Assembly (NCBI RefSeq): GCF_003391135.1
Contig: NZ_CP031455.1
Span: forward strand, 5,750,001 to 5,814,000
DNA from: Streptoverticillium olivoreticuli subsp. olivoreticuli
GTDB taxonomy: Bacteria > Actinomycetota > Actinomycetes > Streptomycetales > Streptomycetaceae
Direction of reading: 5' to 3'
DNA length: 64,000 nucleotides
Shown piece after piece: positions 16,274-27,544 of the stretch. The notes under the pieces were generated by a model. That model was not told the DNA's origin and searched no databases. It saw nothing but the letters and a program-made list of their open reading frames with translations. The position numbers and the translations under genes were made by a program. Position 1 is the stretch's first letter. Each line of letters opens with the position of its first letter.

Positions 16274-19200
16274 GTGAGCGGCATCCGATCCGCGCCCCGC
16301 GAAGCCGACGGGACGGACCCGTTCGGGACCGCGCGGCTGCGACGCAACGCGCTGGACTCCTGGATCACCGCCCCCGCGCGGTTCCGGGAGGACGCCAACG
16401 CCGAGGAGGACCTGGTCCTCGGCGGTTACCGCGACCGCCTCGTCGTCGAGCTCGCCCAGAACGCCGCCGACGCCGCCGCCCGCGCCGGGGTGCGCGGCAG
16501 GCTGCGCCTGACCCTGCACCCCGCCACGGCCGGGGCGCCCGCCGTGCTGGCCGCCGCCAACACCGGTGCCCCGCTGGACTCCGCGGGCGTCGCGTCCCTG
16601 GCCACGCTGCGGGCCTCCGCGAAGCGGGACGACGCCCGGGAGGCGGTCGGCCGGTTCGGCGTGGGCTTCTCCGCGGTGCTGGCCGTCAGTGACGAGCCCG
16701 CCGTCGTCGGCCGCTCCGGCGGCGTCCGCTGGTCCCTCGCGGAGGCACAGGCCCTCGCCGCCGGGGCCGCCGCGGGCAACCGCGACCTCGCCGAGGAGAT
16801 CCGCCGCCGCGACGGCCATGTGCCGCTGCTGCGGCTCCCGCTGCCCGCCGAGGGCTCCGCGCCCGACGGCTACGAGACCGTGGTCGTCCTCCCGCTGCGC
16901 GACGGCGCCGCCGAGGACCTGACCAGGCGTCTGCTGGCCGGGATCGACGACGCGTTGCTGCTGGCCCTGCCCGGCCTGGCCGAGGTCGTCGTGGAGATGC
17001 CCGGCGAGCCCGTACGCATCCTGGACCGGCGCGACGAGAGCCCGTACGTCCTCGTCCGCGACACCGCGCGCGGCGCCACGACCCGCTGGCGCGTCGAGCG
17101 CGCGGGCGGCCGGCTGGAACCGGAGCTGCTCGCCGACCGGCCGGTGGAGGAGAAGCTGCGCCCCCACTGGTCGCTGGCCTGGGCGGTGCCGGTGGGCCCG
17201 GACGGCGCGCCCGCACGGCCGGAGACCGCGCCCGTGCTGCACGCGCCCACCCCCACCGACGAGCCGCTGGGCCTGCCCGCGCTCCTCATCGCGACGTTCC
17301 CCCTCGAACCCACCCGCAGGCACACCGCCCCCGGCCCGCTGACGGACTTCCTCGTCGAGCGCGCCGCCGAGTCCTACACCGCGCTGCTGCGCGACTGGCA
17401 GCCCGTGTCCACCGGCACCCTCGACCTGGTCCCGTCGCCGCTGGCCAGCAGCGCCGTGGACGCGGAGGTGCGCCGCCAGGTCCTCGAGCAGCTGCCCCGC
17501 GTCGCCTTCCTGCCGCGCGCCGTGCGGCCCGCGGACGTGCCGGAGGAGGCGCGGGACGCGTACGCCCAGCCGCTGCGGCCCGTCGAGGCCGAGGTGGTGG
17601 AGGGCGCCGGGTCGGAGACCGCCGCCGTGCTCGGCGAGCTGTTCCCGAGCCTGCTGCCCGCCGGGCTCGAGCGCCGCCCCGAGCTGCGCGCCCTCGGTGT
17701 CACCCGGGTCCCGCTGGGCGAGGCCGTCGACCGCCTCGCGGGCGTCGAGCGCGAACCCTCGTGGTGGCGGCGGCTCTACGACAGCCTCGCCGGTGTCGAC
17801 CCCGACCGGCTCAGCGGACTGCCCGTGCCCCTCGCCGGAGGAGGGCGTACGGCCATCGGCCCCCGGCAGGTCCTGCTGCCGCCGCCGGGCGGCACGGAGC
17901 GGCTGTCCAGGCTCGGCCTCAAGGTCGTCCACCCCGACGCCGCCCACCAGCTGCTGGAGAAGCTCGGCGCCACGCCCGCCTCGCCCCGCGCGATCCTGAC
18001 GACCCCTCAGGTGCGGGCCGCCGTCGCCGGGTCGCTCGACGCCGACGAGATCTGGGACGAGGACACCCTCGACAGCGAGGCCCTCGCGGAGACCGTCCTC
18101 GCGCTCGTCCGCGACGCGAACCTCGCCCCCGGCGACGAGCCCTGGCTCGCCGCGCTCGCCCTGCCCGACGAGGACGGCGAGCCGGCCCCGGCCGGTGAAC
18201 TCGTCCTGCCCGGCAGCCCCTTCGAGAGCGTCATCCGCCCCGGCGAGCTCGCCGCCTGCGACGCCGCGCTGGCCGAACGCTGGGGCGAGCAGCCGCTGGC
18301 CGCCGTGGGGGTGATGGCCACCTTCGCGCTCGTGCGCGCCACGGACGTCGTCCTCGACCCGGACGAACTGGAGCCGCGCGACACCGACTTCGCCGAGCCC
18401 GACGACGTCGGCCTGCTCGAAGCCGTCGACGTCTGGTGCGAGGACGTCCTGGACCAGCTGCCCGACACCTCCGTGCCGCCCGTCGCCACCGAGATCGTCG
18501 CCGTGCGCGACCTCGACCTCGTCGACGACGACGCCTGGCCGCGGGCGCTCGCGATGCTGGCGCAGCCGCCGCTGCGGGACGCGCTGACCGCGCCCGTGCG
18601 CGTCCTGCTGCCCGACGGCACGACCGAGTCAGTACGGCCCTACACCGCGTGGTGGCTGCGCGGCCACCCCGTCCTGGACGGCCGCAGGCCCGCCGGGCTG
18701 CGCGTCGCGGGCGGCGACCCGCTGCTGCGCGGGCTGTACGAACCGGCCGACGCGGCCGGCCTCGCCGACGACCAGGTGCTGCGGGCGCTGGGCGTGCGCA
18801 CCTCCGTGGCCGCCCTCCTCGACGAGCCGGGCGGCGCCGCGGAGCTGCTCGCGCGGCTCGCCGACGAGGACCGCCCGGTCGACGCGGCCCAACTGCACGC
18901 CGTCTACGGCATCCTGGCCGAGCTCGACCCCGACCAGGTCACCCTGCCGGACGAGCTCCGCGCCGTCGTCGACGGCGAGGTCCGGGTCGTCGACGCCGCG
19001 GACGCGCTGGTCGCCGACGCCCCCGACGTGCTCCCGCTCGCGGCCGGGCGCCCGCTGCTGCCCGTACGGCCCGCGCGCGCCGCGGAGCTGGCGGAACTGC
19101 TCCAGGTGCGACGGCTGAGCGAGGTCTTCGCGGTGCGCGTCCCCGACGGCGAGGGCGCGCCGCGGAGCGTGCCCGAGGGCGTCCGCGCGCTGCTGCCGGG

Positions 19201-19423
19201 CGCGCCGGCCACGTACGTCGAGCACGAGGGGCTCGTCGTCGGCGGCGTCGAGCTCGACTGGTGCTACGGCCAGGACGGCGTGCTCCACGCGACGACGCTG
19301 GAGGGCGTGGCGGCGGGCCTCGCGTGGGCGTCCGGCGCGTGGTCCCGCCGCTTCGAGGCGGCGGCGTTGCTGGAGGACCTGTCCCGCACGACGGAATTGG
19401 CCCGGGCACGCTGGTTCGACTGA
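16274..19423 (+). CDS. Sacsin-like HATPase domain protein
   Basis: A 1049-aa protein with an N-terminal GHKL ATP-binding domain of the sacsin/Hsp90 type. The N box is ELAQNAADAAARAG (E-x3-N-x2-D), with AANTGAPL and GRFGVGFSAVLAVSD as the G1 and G2 boxes. The remaining 850 residues have no motif I recognise. It may be a chaperone-like ATPase. GTG 16274 follows AGGGAGAA. It is a regular Streptomyces neighbour of the DUF3027 gene. Confidence 0.9.
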   Translation: MSGIRSAPREADGTDPFGTARLRRNALDSWITAPARFREDANAEEDLVLGGYRDRLVVELAQNAADAAARAGVRGRLRLTLHPATAGAPAVLAAANTGAPLDSAGVASLATLRASAKRDDAREAVGRFGVGFSAVLAVSDEPAVVGRSGGVRWSLAEAQALAAGAAAGNRDLAEEIRRRDGHVPLLRLPLPAEGSAPDGYETVVVLPLRDGAAEDLTRRLLAGIDDALLLALPGLAEVVVEMPGEPVRILDRRDESPYVLVRDTARGATTRWRVERAGGRLEPELLADRPVEEKLRPHWSLAWAVPVGPDGAPARPETAPVLHAPTPTDEPLGLPALLIATFPLEPTRRHTAPGPLTDFLVERAAESYTALLRDWQPVSTGTLDLVPSPLASSAVDAEVRRQVLEQLPRVAFLPRAVRPADVPEEARDAYAQPLRPVEAEVVEGAGSETAAVLGELFPSLLPAGLERRPELRALGVTRVPLGEAVDRLAGVEREPSWWRRLYDSLAGVDPDRLSGLPVPLAGGGRTAIGPRQVLLPPPGGTERLSRLGLKVVHPDAAHQLLEKLGATPASPRAILTTPQVRAAVAGSLDADEIWDEDTLDSEALAETVLALVRDANLAPGDEPWLAALALPDEDGEPAPAGELVLPGSPFESVIRPGELAACDAALAERWGEQPLAAVGVMATFALVRATDVVLDPDELEPRDTDFAEPDDVGLLEAVDVWCEDVLDQLPDTSVPPVATEIVAVRDLDLVDDDAWPRALAMLAQPPLRDALTAPVRVLLPDGTTESVRPYTAWWLRGHPVLDGRRPAGLRVAGGDPLLRGLYEPADAAGLADDQVLRALGVRTSVAALLDEPGGAAELLARLADEDRPVDAAQLHAVYGILAELDPDQVTLPDELRAVVDGEVRVVDAADALVADAPDVLPLAAGRPLLPVRPARAAELAELLQVRRLSEVFAVRVPDGEGAPRSVPEGVRALLPGAPATYVEHEGLVVGGVELDWCYGQDGVLHATTLEGVAAGLAWASGAWSRRFEAAALLEDLSRTTELARARWFD

Positions 19424-19430
19424 GGGTGCG

Positions 19431-19604
19431 TAAATCCAGCCCGTGGGGGCACCTCTGGGGGCACCCCCGGACGGAGTCTGGGGGAGGTAGCTGGGGGAGT
19501 TTGAGGACGCGCCCGCAGGGCGCTCCCGCCGCAGGCGGCAACGGACCGGCGGCCGGGGGTCTGGGGCACGCGCCCCAGTTTCGGGAAGGGGCGGGGTAGG
19601 GGAA
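19431..19604. repeat. Dispersed repeat, copy E
   Basis: In the 281-bp gap before the DUF1059 gene. It has the inverted half (TTTGAGGACGCGCCCGCAGG, GCGCTCCCGCCGCAGGCGG) and the second module (GGGGTCTGGGGCACGCGCCC, then CAGTTTCGGGAAGGGGCGGG). Confidence 0.8.
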
Positions 19605-19704
19605 CAGAACCTCCGGGCCGCACCGGGAACGAGGGCCCAGGGCGGAGCCCAGGCCGCGCACCACCCCGATCTACCCTGGAAGAGGACCCACCCAGGAGGC
19701 CGTC

Positions 19705-19896
19705 ATGACCAGAAAAGTCGCCGACTGCCGCAGATTCCCCAGCGAAACCAACTGCACGCTCACCATCACCGGCGAAGAGGACGAGGTCCTCGAAGCCGCC
19801 ACCCAGCACGCCGTCTCCGTGCACAAGCACCAGGAAGGCCCCGAGCTGCGCGAGCAGATCAAGGAGTTCCTGGAGGACGAGAAGGCGAAGGCTTAA
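19705..19896 (+). CDS. DUF1059 small protein
   Basis: A 63-aa protein matching the small DUF1059 family. It has DCRRFPSETNCTLTITGEED with two cysteines, then an HAVSVHKHQ segment and an acidic helix. ATG 19705 is preceded by GGAGG (CCCAGGAGGCCGTC). The function is unknown. It converges with the P-type ATPase gene, the gap being 11 bases. Confidence 0.88.
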   Translation: MTRKVADCRRFPSETNCTLTITGEEDEVLEAATQHAVSVHKHQEGPELREQIKEFLEDEKAKA

Positions 19897-19907
19897 ACGC
19901 CCGGACG

Positions 19908-22277
<2,370 letters not shown>

Positions 22278-22342
22278 GAGTCCGACGGTACGGGCGGTTC
22301 GGCAGATCTACCCGCCGAACCGACCTTTCGGGCTGGGCTGAG

Positions 22343-22521
22343 CTCCGTTGCCGCCTGCGGCGGGAGCGGCCTGCGGCCGCGTCCTCAATCGCCGGACGGG
22401 CTGATTTCAGCCCGGCCGGCGTTTGAGGACAGCGCGCGAAGCGTGCTTCGGGGTCTGGGGCGGAGCCCCAGTTGCGGGAAGGGGCGGGGTGGGGAGAAGC
22501 CCGCCGCAGGCGGAAGCGGAC
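22343..22521. repeat. Dispersed repeat, copy F (nearly full length)
   Basis: It has both halves: CGCCGGACGGGCTGA at 22390-22404 pairs with 22407-22421 at 14 of 15 positions. The flanks GTCCTCAA and TTGAGGAC extend the stem. The second module follows (GTGCTTCGGGGTCTGGGGCG, GGAAGGGGCGGGGTGGGG). It fills the gap between two minus-strand genes. Confidence 0.85.
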
Positions 22522-22522
22522 C

Positions 22523-22792
22523 TCAGCCCGTTACGCCATCGTCCTGCGCAGCCGCGTGCCGACGGATCGCCGCGTCCCGCCCGCGCACGTACCAGATGCC
22601 GATCAAGCCCAGCCCGCCCCCGGCCGCGCACGTCCACACCCACCACAGATGTCCGTGGTCCTCGAACCAGCCATAGAACGGCAGCTGCGCCAAGAAGAGG
22701 ACGAACCACAAGATCGTGCCACCGGTGATCGTGGCCACCACCGGCCCCTCCAGCGGCTCCGGTGCCTCGTGCCTGGGTGTCCACTTCGTCAT
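22523..22792 (-). CDS. DUF2530 membrane protein
   Basis: An 89-aa protein with two hydrophobic spans (TGGTILWFVLFLAQLPFYGW and WVWTCAAGGGLGLIGIWYV). The N-terminus (PEPLEGPVVATITGGT) and size fit the actinobacterial DUF2530 family. ATG 22792 begins MTKWTPRHEAPEPLEG. It is divergent from the NCS2 permease gene, a pairing I recall from other Streptomyces. Confidence 0.88.
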   Translation of the reverse strand: MTKWTPRHEAPEPLEGPVVATITGGTILWFVLFLAQLPFYGWFEDHGHLWWVWTCAAGGGLGLIGIWYVRGRDAAIRRHAAAQDDGVTG

Positions 22793-23018
22793 GGCGCAAA
22801 GCCTAGTCCGTGCGGTCCGGCGCGCCCGTGGCGGCCACGGGGGGAGCCCTTGCCCTATAGGGGTCTACGCGCGGAGATAGCAATTCCGCGTTTGTTTATT
22901 CATACTGAATCGAACCGGATCTGATGGGATTCTTTCGTTCGATCGTCCAATCAAGATCCTTTCCGTTCTCCCCCAGCTGCCCCCGCCTCCCCCCAGGCCC
23001 GTACGACTGAGGTCTCGT
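22793..23018. promoter_or_regulatory. AT-richer divergent gap before the NCS2 permease
   Basis: Bases 22880-22950 are the most AT-rich patch nearby (GTTTGTTTATTCATACTGAA), a plausible promoter region, but no unambiguous -35/-10 pair is seen. GAGG lies 6 bases before the ATG at 23019. No purine-riboswitch-like fold was recognised. Confidence 0.35.
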
Positions 23019-24485
23019 ATGCCCTCCTCGGCCACCTCCCCGGTCGACGCCCAGCAGTCGCCCCCCACGCCGCCCGGCAATCCGCTCGACCGGTACTTCC
23101 GGATCACCGAGCGGGGCTCGTCCATCACGGGTGAGCTGCGCGGCGGACTGGCCACCTTCTTTGCGATGGCGTACATCATCGTGCTGAACCCGATCATCCT
23201 CGGGGCCGGCCACGACAAGTTCGGGCACCAGCTCGACAACGGTCAGCTGGTCACGGCCACCGCGCTGATGGCCGGGCTCTCCACCGTCCTCATGGGCGTG
23301 ATCGGCAATGTGCCGATCGCCTGCGCCGCGGGCCTCGGCATCAACGCCGTCGTCTCGCTCCAGCTCGCGCCCAAGATGAGCTGGCCCGACGCCATGGGCA
23401 TGGTGGTGCTTGCCGGTCTGGTGCTGATGCTGCTGGTCGCCTCCGGTCTGCGGCAGCGCGTGATGGACGCGATCCCGGGCGGGCTGCGGCGCGCGATCGC
23501 CATCGGCATCGGCATGTTCATCTCGCTGATCGGCCTGGTCGACTCCGGCTTCGTCACCCGCAACCCGGACGGCGCGCACACCACCGTGCCGATGGGCCTC
23601 GGTGAGGGCGGGCAGCTGCACGGCTGGCCGGTGCTGGTCTTCGCGGTCGGCCTCGCGCTGACGTTCATCCTCGTGGTCCGCAGGACGCGGGGCGCGATCC
23701 TCATCGGGATCGTCGTGATGACCTTCATCGCGATCGTCATCAACTCGCTGGCCACGATCCCGGACGCCAACTGGGGCCTGAGCATCCCGCAGGTGCCGGA
23801 CAGCGTCGTCGGCACCCCCGACTTCGGCCTCGTCGGCAACGTCAGCCTCTTCGGCGGCTTCCACGAGGTGGGCTGGCTGACCGGCTGCCTCTTCGTCTTC
23901 ACCGTGCTGCTGTCCGGCTTCTTCGACGCGATGGGCACGATCATCGGCGTCGGCGAGGAGGCCGGGCTGACCGACGAGAACGGCCAGCTGCCCAACATGG
24001 GCAAGATCCTGATGGTCGACGGCGTCGCCGTCGCCGCGGGCGGCCTCGGCTCGGCCTCCGCCAACACCTGCTTCGTGGAGTCCACGGCGGGCGTCGGCGA
24101 GGGTGCCCGCACGGGCCTGGCGAACCTGATGACCGGCGGGCTCTTCCTGCTGGCCCTCGTCTTCACCCCGCTCGCCAGGATCGTCCCCTCGCAGGCGGCG
24201 ACGCCCGCGCTGCTCGTCGTCGGCTTCCTGATCATGGCGGCCAACGTCAAGGAGATCGACTGGAGCGACTTCACGATCGCGATCCCCGCGTTCCTGACGA
24301 CCATCTCGATGCCGTTCACGTACTCGATCACCAACGGCATCGGCATCGGCGTCCTCGCCTTCATCCTGCTGCGGATCGCCGACAAGCGGGCGCGGGAGAT
24401 CCCCTGGCTGCTGAACGTGGTCGGGCTCTGCTTCCTCGTCTACTTCCTGCTCAACCCGATCGAGCAGATGCTGGGCGTGAAGTAG
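23019..24485 (+). CDS. NCS2-family nucleobase permease (AzgA type)
   Basis: A 488-aa permease with about fourteen hydrophobic segments. AzgA-like signatures are present: LDRYFRITERGSS at the N-terminus, FFAMAYIIVLNPIIL, AACGLGINAVV-type segment (CAAGLGINAVVSLQL), and GSASANTCFVESTAGVGEGA, the substrate-site segment. The family imports purines such as adenine, guanine and hypoxanthine by proton symport. A strong hairpin follows the stop. The substrate is inferred from family only. Confidence 0.93.
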   Translation: MPSSATSPVDAQQSPPTPPGNPLDRYFRITERGSSITGELRGGLATFFAMAYIIVLNPIILGAGHDKFGHQLDNGQLVTATALMAGLSTVLMGVIGNVPIACAAGLGINAVVSLQLAPKMSWPDAMGMVVLAGLVLMLLVASGLRQRVMDAIPGGLRRAIAIGIGMFISLIGLVDSGFVTRNPDGAHTTVPMGLGEGGQLHGWPVLVFAVGLALTFILVVRRTRGAILIGIVVMTFIAIVINSLATIPDANWGLSIPQVPDSVVGTPDFGLVGNVSLFGGFHEVGWLTGCLFVFTVLLSGFFDAMGTIIGVGEEAGLTDENGQLPNMGKILMVDGVAVAAGGLGSASANTCFVESTAGVGEGARTGLANLMTGGLFLLALVFTPLARIVPSQAATPALLVVGFLIMAANVKEIDWSDFTIAIPAFLTTISMPFTYSITNGIGIGVLAFILLRIADKRAREIPWLLNVVGLCFLVYFLLNPIEQMLGVK

Positions 24486-24505
24486 CGACAGCGGCAGTAC
24501 GCGCG

Positions 24506-24545
24506 TGAGGGGCGGCCGGGTGCACACGCACCCGGCCGCCCCTCA
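24506..24545 (+). terminator. 18-bp perfect terminator hairpin after the NCS2 permease
   Basis: Bases 24506-24523 and 24528-24545 are perfect reverse complements around an ACAC loop, 20 bases after the stop. There is no T tract, which is normal in Streptomyces. Confidence 0.8.
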
Positions 24546-24686
24546 TGTCGTGGGGCCACTGCCGGGACGGCTGGAACCGCGCGGGCGGGAGCGCGACAGG
24601 GCGCACGCGTTCCGCCCCAGGGCCCCCTGCTGCCGGACGCCCCCGTCCCGCCCCGAGCGCCCCTGCCTTCCCGCTTTATTTAGCGC

Positions 24687-24702
24687 GGGTAATGAGTTAA
24701 CC
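24687..24702 (+). promoter_or_regulatory. Possible MarR self-operator
   Basis: GGGTAA-TGAG-TTAACC, an imperfect dyad (5 of 6 pairs) in an AT-rich patch just upstream of the marR-type start. MarR genes are often autoregulated through such dyads. A ribosome site AAGGA lies between it and the ATG. Confidence 0.35.
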
Positions 24703-24710
24703 TAAGGAAC

Positions 24711-25148
24711 ATGTCGGACCCTGACCCCAAAGACAACACCGCCGCAGTGGACTCCCTGCGCTCCGGTGTCATGCGTCTGTCGCGTCGGCTCAAGCACCAG
24801 AGGGTCGACGAGTCGCTCAGCCCCACCGAGATGTCGGTGCTGGGCACCCTCGCCCGCTGTGGCCACGCCACCCCGGGCGAGCTCGCCCGCAAGGAGCACG
24901 TGCAGCCCCCGTCGATGACCCGCATCGTCGCCCTGCTCGAGGCCAAGGGCCTGGTCCGGCTTGAGCCGCACCCCGAGGACCGCCGCCAGAAGGTGGTCAC
25001 CCAGACCGAGCGGGCCGAGGCCATGCTCGAGGAGAGCCGGCGCAAGCGCAACGTCTGGCTCAGCGAACTGGTCGGGAAGCTCGACGAGGACGAGTGGGCG
25101 ACGCTGCGCGCCGCCGCACCCGTACTGGAGAAGCTCGCGCACCTGTAA
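24711..25148 (+). CDS. MarR-family regulator
   Basis: A 145-aa winged-helix regulator. The DNA-binding region includes LSPTEMSVLGTLARCGHATPGELA, the recognition helix PSMTRIVALLEAKGLV, and the wing with the conserved D-x-R (HPEDRRQKVV). ATG 24711 has AAGGA upstream. It is followed after 30 bases by an EntS-type MFS exporter gene, so it probably controls that exporter and itself. Confidence 0.93.
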   Translation: MSDPDPKDNTAAVDSLRSGVMRLSRRLKHQRVDESLSPTEMSVLGTLARCGHATPGELARKEHVQPPSMTRIVALLEAKGLVRLEPHPEDRRQKVVTQTERAEAMLEESRRKRNVWLSELVGKLDEDEWATLRAAAPVLEKLAHL

Positions 25149-25178
25149 CACCCACACAAGTGAGGAGGCGAACCCACT

Positions 25179-26543
25179 TTGAGTACGGGACCCGGAGCAG
25201 ACTCCGCACCCGCACCGAACACCCCCGACGACATACGCACCACCGCCCTGACCAAACCCAAGGGCGGCACGTTCAGCTCACTGAGGATCCGTAACTACCG
25301 GCTCTTCGCCACCGGCCAGGTGGTCTCCAACACGGGCACCTGGATGCAGCGCATCGCCCAGGACTGGCTGGTCCTCAGCCTCACCGGTTCCTCCACCGCC
25401 GTCGGCATCACCACGGCCCTGCAGTTCCTGCCCATGCTGCTCCTCGGGCTCTACGGCGGCGTCATCGCCGACCGGTGCCCCAAGCGGCGGCTGCTCCTCA
25501 TCACCCAGAGCGCGATGGGAGTCACCGGCCTCGCGCTCGCCGCGCTCACCCTCTCCGGCCATGTGCAGGTCTGGCACGTCTATCTGACCGCCCTCGCCGG
25601 CGGCCTCGTCACCGTCCTGGACAACCCCGCCCGGCAGGCGTTCGTCGTCGAGATGGTCGGCCCGGACGACCTCCGCAACGCCGTCAGCCTGAACTCCGCC
25701 AACTTCCAGTCCGCCCGCCTCGTCGGCCCCGCCGTCGCCGGTGTGCTCATCACCGCCGTGGGCAGCGGCTGGGCGTTCCTGCTCAACGGCCTGTCCTTCA
25801 TCGCCCCCATCACCGGTCTGCTGCTGATGCGCACGGCCGAGCTCCACAAGGTCGACCGCGCGCCCCGCGGCAAGGGCCAGCTCCGCGAGGGCCTGCGCTA
25901 TGTCGCAGGGCGCCCCGACCTGATCTGGCCGATCGTGCTCGTCGGCTTCATCGGCACCTTCGGCTTCAACTTCCCGATCTGGCTCACGGCGTACGTCAAC
26001 GACGTCTTCCACGCCGGAGCCGGCACCTACGGCCTGCTCAACACCCTGATGGCGGGCGGCTCGCTGGCCGGTGCCCTGCTCGCCGCCCGGCGCGGCACCT
26101 CACGGCTGCGCCTGCTCGTCGGCGCCGCCCTGTTCTTCGGCCTGCTGGAGATCACGGCCGCGCTGGCACCCGAGTTCTGGCTCTTCGCGCTGCTGCTGGT
26201 GCCGATCGGGATGTGCGGACTGACGATCAACGTCACCGCCAACTCGAGCATCCAGCTCGCCACGGATCCCGCGATGCGGGGCCGGGTGATGAGCCTGTTC
26301 ATGATGGTCTTCATGGGGGGCACCCCGCTGGGCGCCCCCCTGGTCGGCTGGGTCACCGACGAGTACGGCGCCCGCGTCGGCTTCTGCGCGGGCGGCGCGG
26401 TCTCCGCGCTGGCCGCGGTCGGCGTCGGCGTCGTCCTGGCCCGGCTGGGCGGACTCCGCCTGAAGATCGACCTGCGCCGTGGCCATCCGCATGTCGCGTT
26501 CGTCCCCAAGGAGCCGGCGCGCGTGCTGACGACCGCCGCCTGA
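25179..26543 (+). CDS. MFS exporter (EntS/multidrug type)
   Basis: A 454-aa major facilitator with about twelve spans. It has FRNYRLFATGQ-type start (RIRNYRLFATGQVVSNTGTW), a motif A variant in GGVIADRCPKRRLLL, and DNPARQAFVVEMVGPDDLRNAVSLN, typical of the enterobactin-exporter-like (DHA3) group. The start is TTG 25179 with GAGGAGG 10 bases upstream. It is paired with the MarR gene; the substrate is unknown, perhaps a drug or siderophore. A hairpin follows the stop. Confidence 0.93.
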   Translation: MSTGPGADSAPAPNTPDDIRTTALTKPKGGTFSSLRIRNYRLFATGQVVSNTGTWMQRIAQDWLVLSLTGSSTAVGITTALQFLPMLLLGLYGGVIADRCPKRRLLLITQSAMGVTGLALAALTLSGHVQVWHVYLTALAGGLVTVLDNPARQAFVVEMVGPDDLRNAVSLNSANFQSARLVGPAVAGVLITAVGSGWAFLLNGLSFIAPITGLLLMRTAELHKVDRAPRGKGQLREGLRYVAGRPDLIWPIVLVGFIGTFGFNFPIWLTAYVNDVFHAGAGTYGLLNTLMAGGSLAGALLAARRGTSRLRLLVGAALFFGLLEITAALAPEFWLFALLLVPIGMCGLTINVTANSSIQLATDPAMRGRVMSLFMMVFMGGTPLGAPLVGWVTDEYGARVGFCAGGAVSALAAVGVGVVLARLGGLRLKIDLRRGHPHVAFVPKEPARVLTTAA

Positions 26544-26568
26544 GGCCGCCGTCACGGCCGCCCTCACG

Positions 26569-26600
26569 CGCCGGACGGGCTTTGCGAAGCTCGTCCGGCG
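26569..26600 (+). terminator. Hairpin after the MFS exporter (minimal repeat, copy G)
   Basis: A 14-bp stem (13 exact, one G-T pair) with a TGCG loop, built from the repeat core CGCCGGACGGGCTT and its inverse. It lies 26 bases after the stop and ends 21 bases before thpR. Confidence 0.65.
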
Positions 26601-26621
26601 ACGGGGGAGCACACTGACCCC

Positions 26622-27185
26622 ATGCGACTTTTCGCCGCCGTGAGCCCGCCGCCGGAGGTCGTCGCGGAACTCGCGGCCGCCGTCGACCCGTTGCACTCGC
26701 TGCCCGGCGCGGAGCACCTGCGGTGGACCGAGCCCCGCACCTGGCACTTCACCCTCGCCTTCCTCGGCGAGGTCGACGAGGCGCTGCTGCCCGAGCTCAC
26801 CGAGCGGCTCGCGCGCGCCGCGCACCGGCACCCGCCGCACGAGCTGAGGTTCGCCGGCGGCGGGCGGTTCGGCGACCGGATCCTGTGGGTCGGCGCCGAC
26901 GGCGAACGCACCGTGCTGCGCGACCTCGCCCGCTCCACCGCCGCCGGGGCCCGCCGCGCCGGGGTCGCGGTGGACAGCACGCACGACTTCCGCGCCCACC
27001 TCACACTCGCCCGCGCCACGGACCCGGTGCACCTGCGCCCGTACGCGGAGGGCCTCGCGGACTTCGCCGGTACGCCGTGGACGGTCGACCGCCTAGAACT
27101 CGTCCGCAGCGTCCTTCCCGCGTCCGGCATCCGCGGCGAGCGGCCGCGCTACGAGACGGTGGCGGCGTGGGGGCTGGGGCACTGA
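26622..27185 (+). CDS. thpR: RNA 2',3'-cyclic phosphodiesterase
   Basis: A 187-aa member of the 2H phosphoesterase superfamily with its two HxTx motifs, HFTL (H42, T44) and HLTL (H126, T128), spaced as in ThpR/LigT. ThpR opens 2',3'-cyclic phosphates in RNA. The start MRLFAAVSPPPEV is typical. It probably has its own promoter in the short gap after the hairpin. The in vivo role is unclear. Confidence 0.93.
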   Translation: MRLFAAVSPPPEVVAELAAAVDPLHSLPGAEHLRWTEPRTWHFTLAFLGEVDEALLPELTERLARAAHRHPPHELRFAGGGRFGDRILWVGADGERTVLRDLARSTAAGARRAGVAVDSTHDFRAHLTLARATDPVHLRPYAEGLADFAGTPWTVDRLELVRSVLPASGIRGERPRYETVAAWGLGH

Positions 27186-27215
27186 GCGGTTACGCGTGGC
27201 GGTTACGCTCAAGGG

Positions 27216-27302
27216 GTGGACCCGAAGACCAGGAACCGGATCATGACCGGTGTGCTTGCCGTGATGCTTGTCGTTGTTGCCGTGGTGGCTGCGGTGAGGT
27301 GA
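27216..27302 (+). CDS. Tiny membrane peptide, 28 aa
   Basis: GTG 27216 opens a 28-residue ORF: a charged start (DPKTRNR) followed by one hydrophobic helix (IMTGVLAVMLVVVAVVAAV). I recall very similar tiny ORFs in other Streptomyces. AAGGG abuts the start codon. It ends where repeat H begins. Confidence 0.5.
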   Translation: MDPKTRNRIMTGVLAVMLVVVAVVAAVR

Positions 27303-27317
27303 GTTTTGCCCCCTGTG

Positions 27318-27544
27318 GGTGCGGGTCCGTTGCGCCTGCGGCGGGCTTTTTCCCCAGCCCCGCCCCTTCCCGAAACTGGGGGCTCCGCCCCCAGACCCCC
27401 GGGGTGCGCAAATCCAGCCCGTCCGGCGTTTGAGGACGCGCCCGCAGGGCGCCCCCGCCGCAGGCGGCAACGGACCCGCAGCCGGGGGCCTGGGGCACGA
27501 GCCCCAGTTCGGGAAGGGGCGGGTAGGGGAAAAAGCCCCGCCGC
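27318..27544. repeat. Dispersed repeat, copy H (long, both modules twice)
   Basis: It fills the convergent gap up to the aldo/keto reductase stop. It has the second module in one direction (TTTTCCCCAGCCCCGCCCC) and in the other (GGGAAGGGGCGGGTAGGGG), with the core CAGCCCGTCCGGCGTTTGAG between them. It is therefore a large palindrome-like element. Confidence 0.85.

Noticed and set aside
24687..24705. Possible iron box before the MarR gene
   Set aside because: Only the right half (TTAACCTAA) matches the DtxR consensus; overall 10 of 19 positions. A MarR self-operator explains the dyad better.
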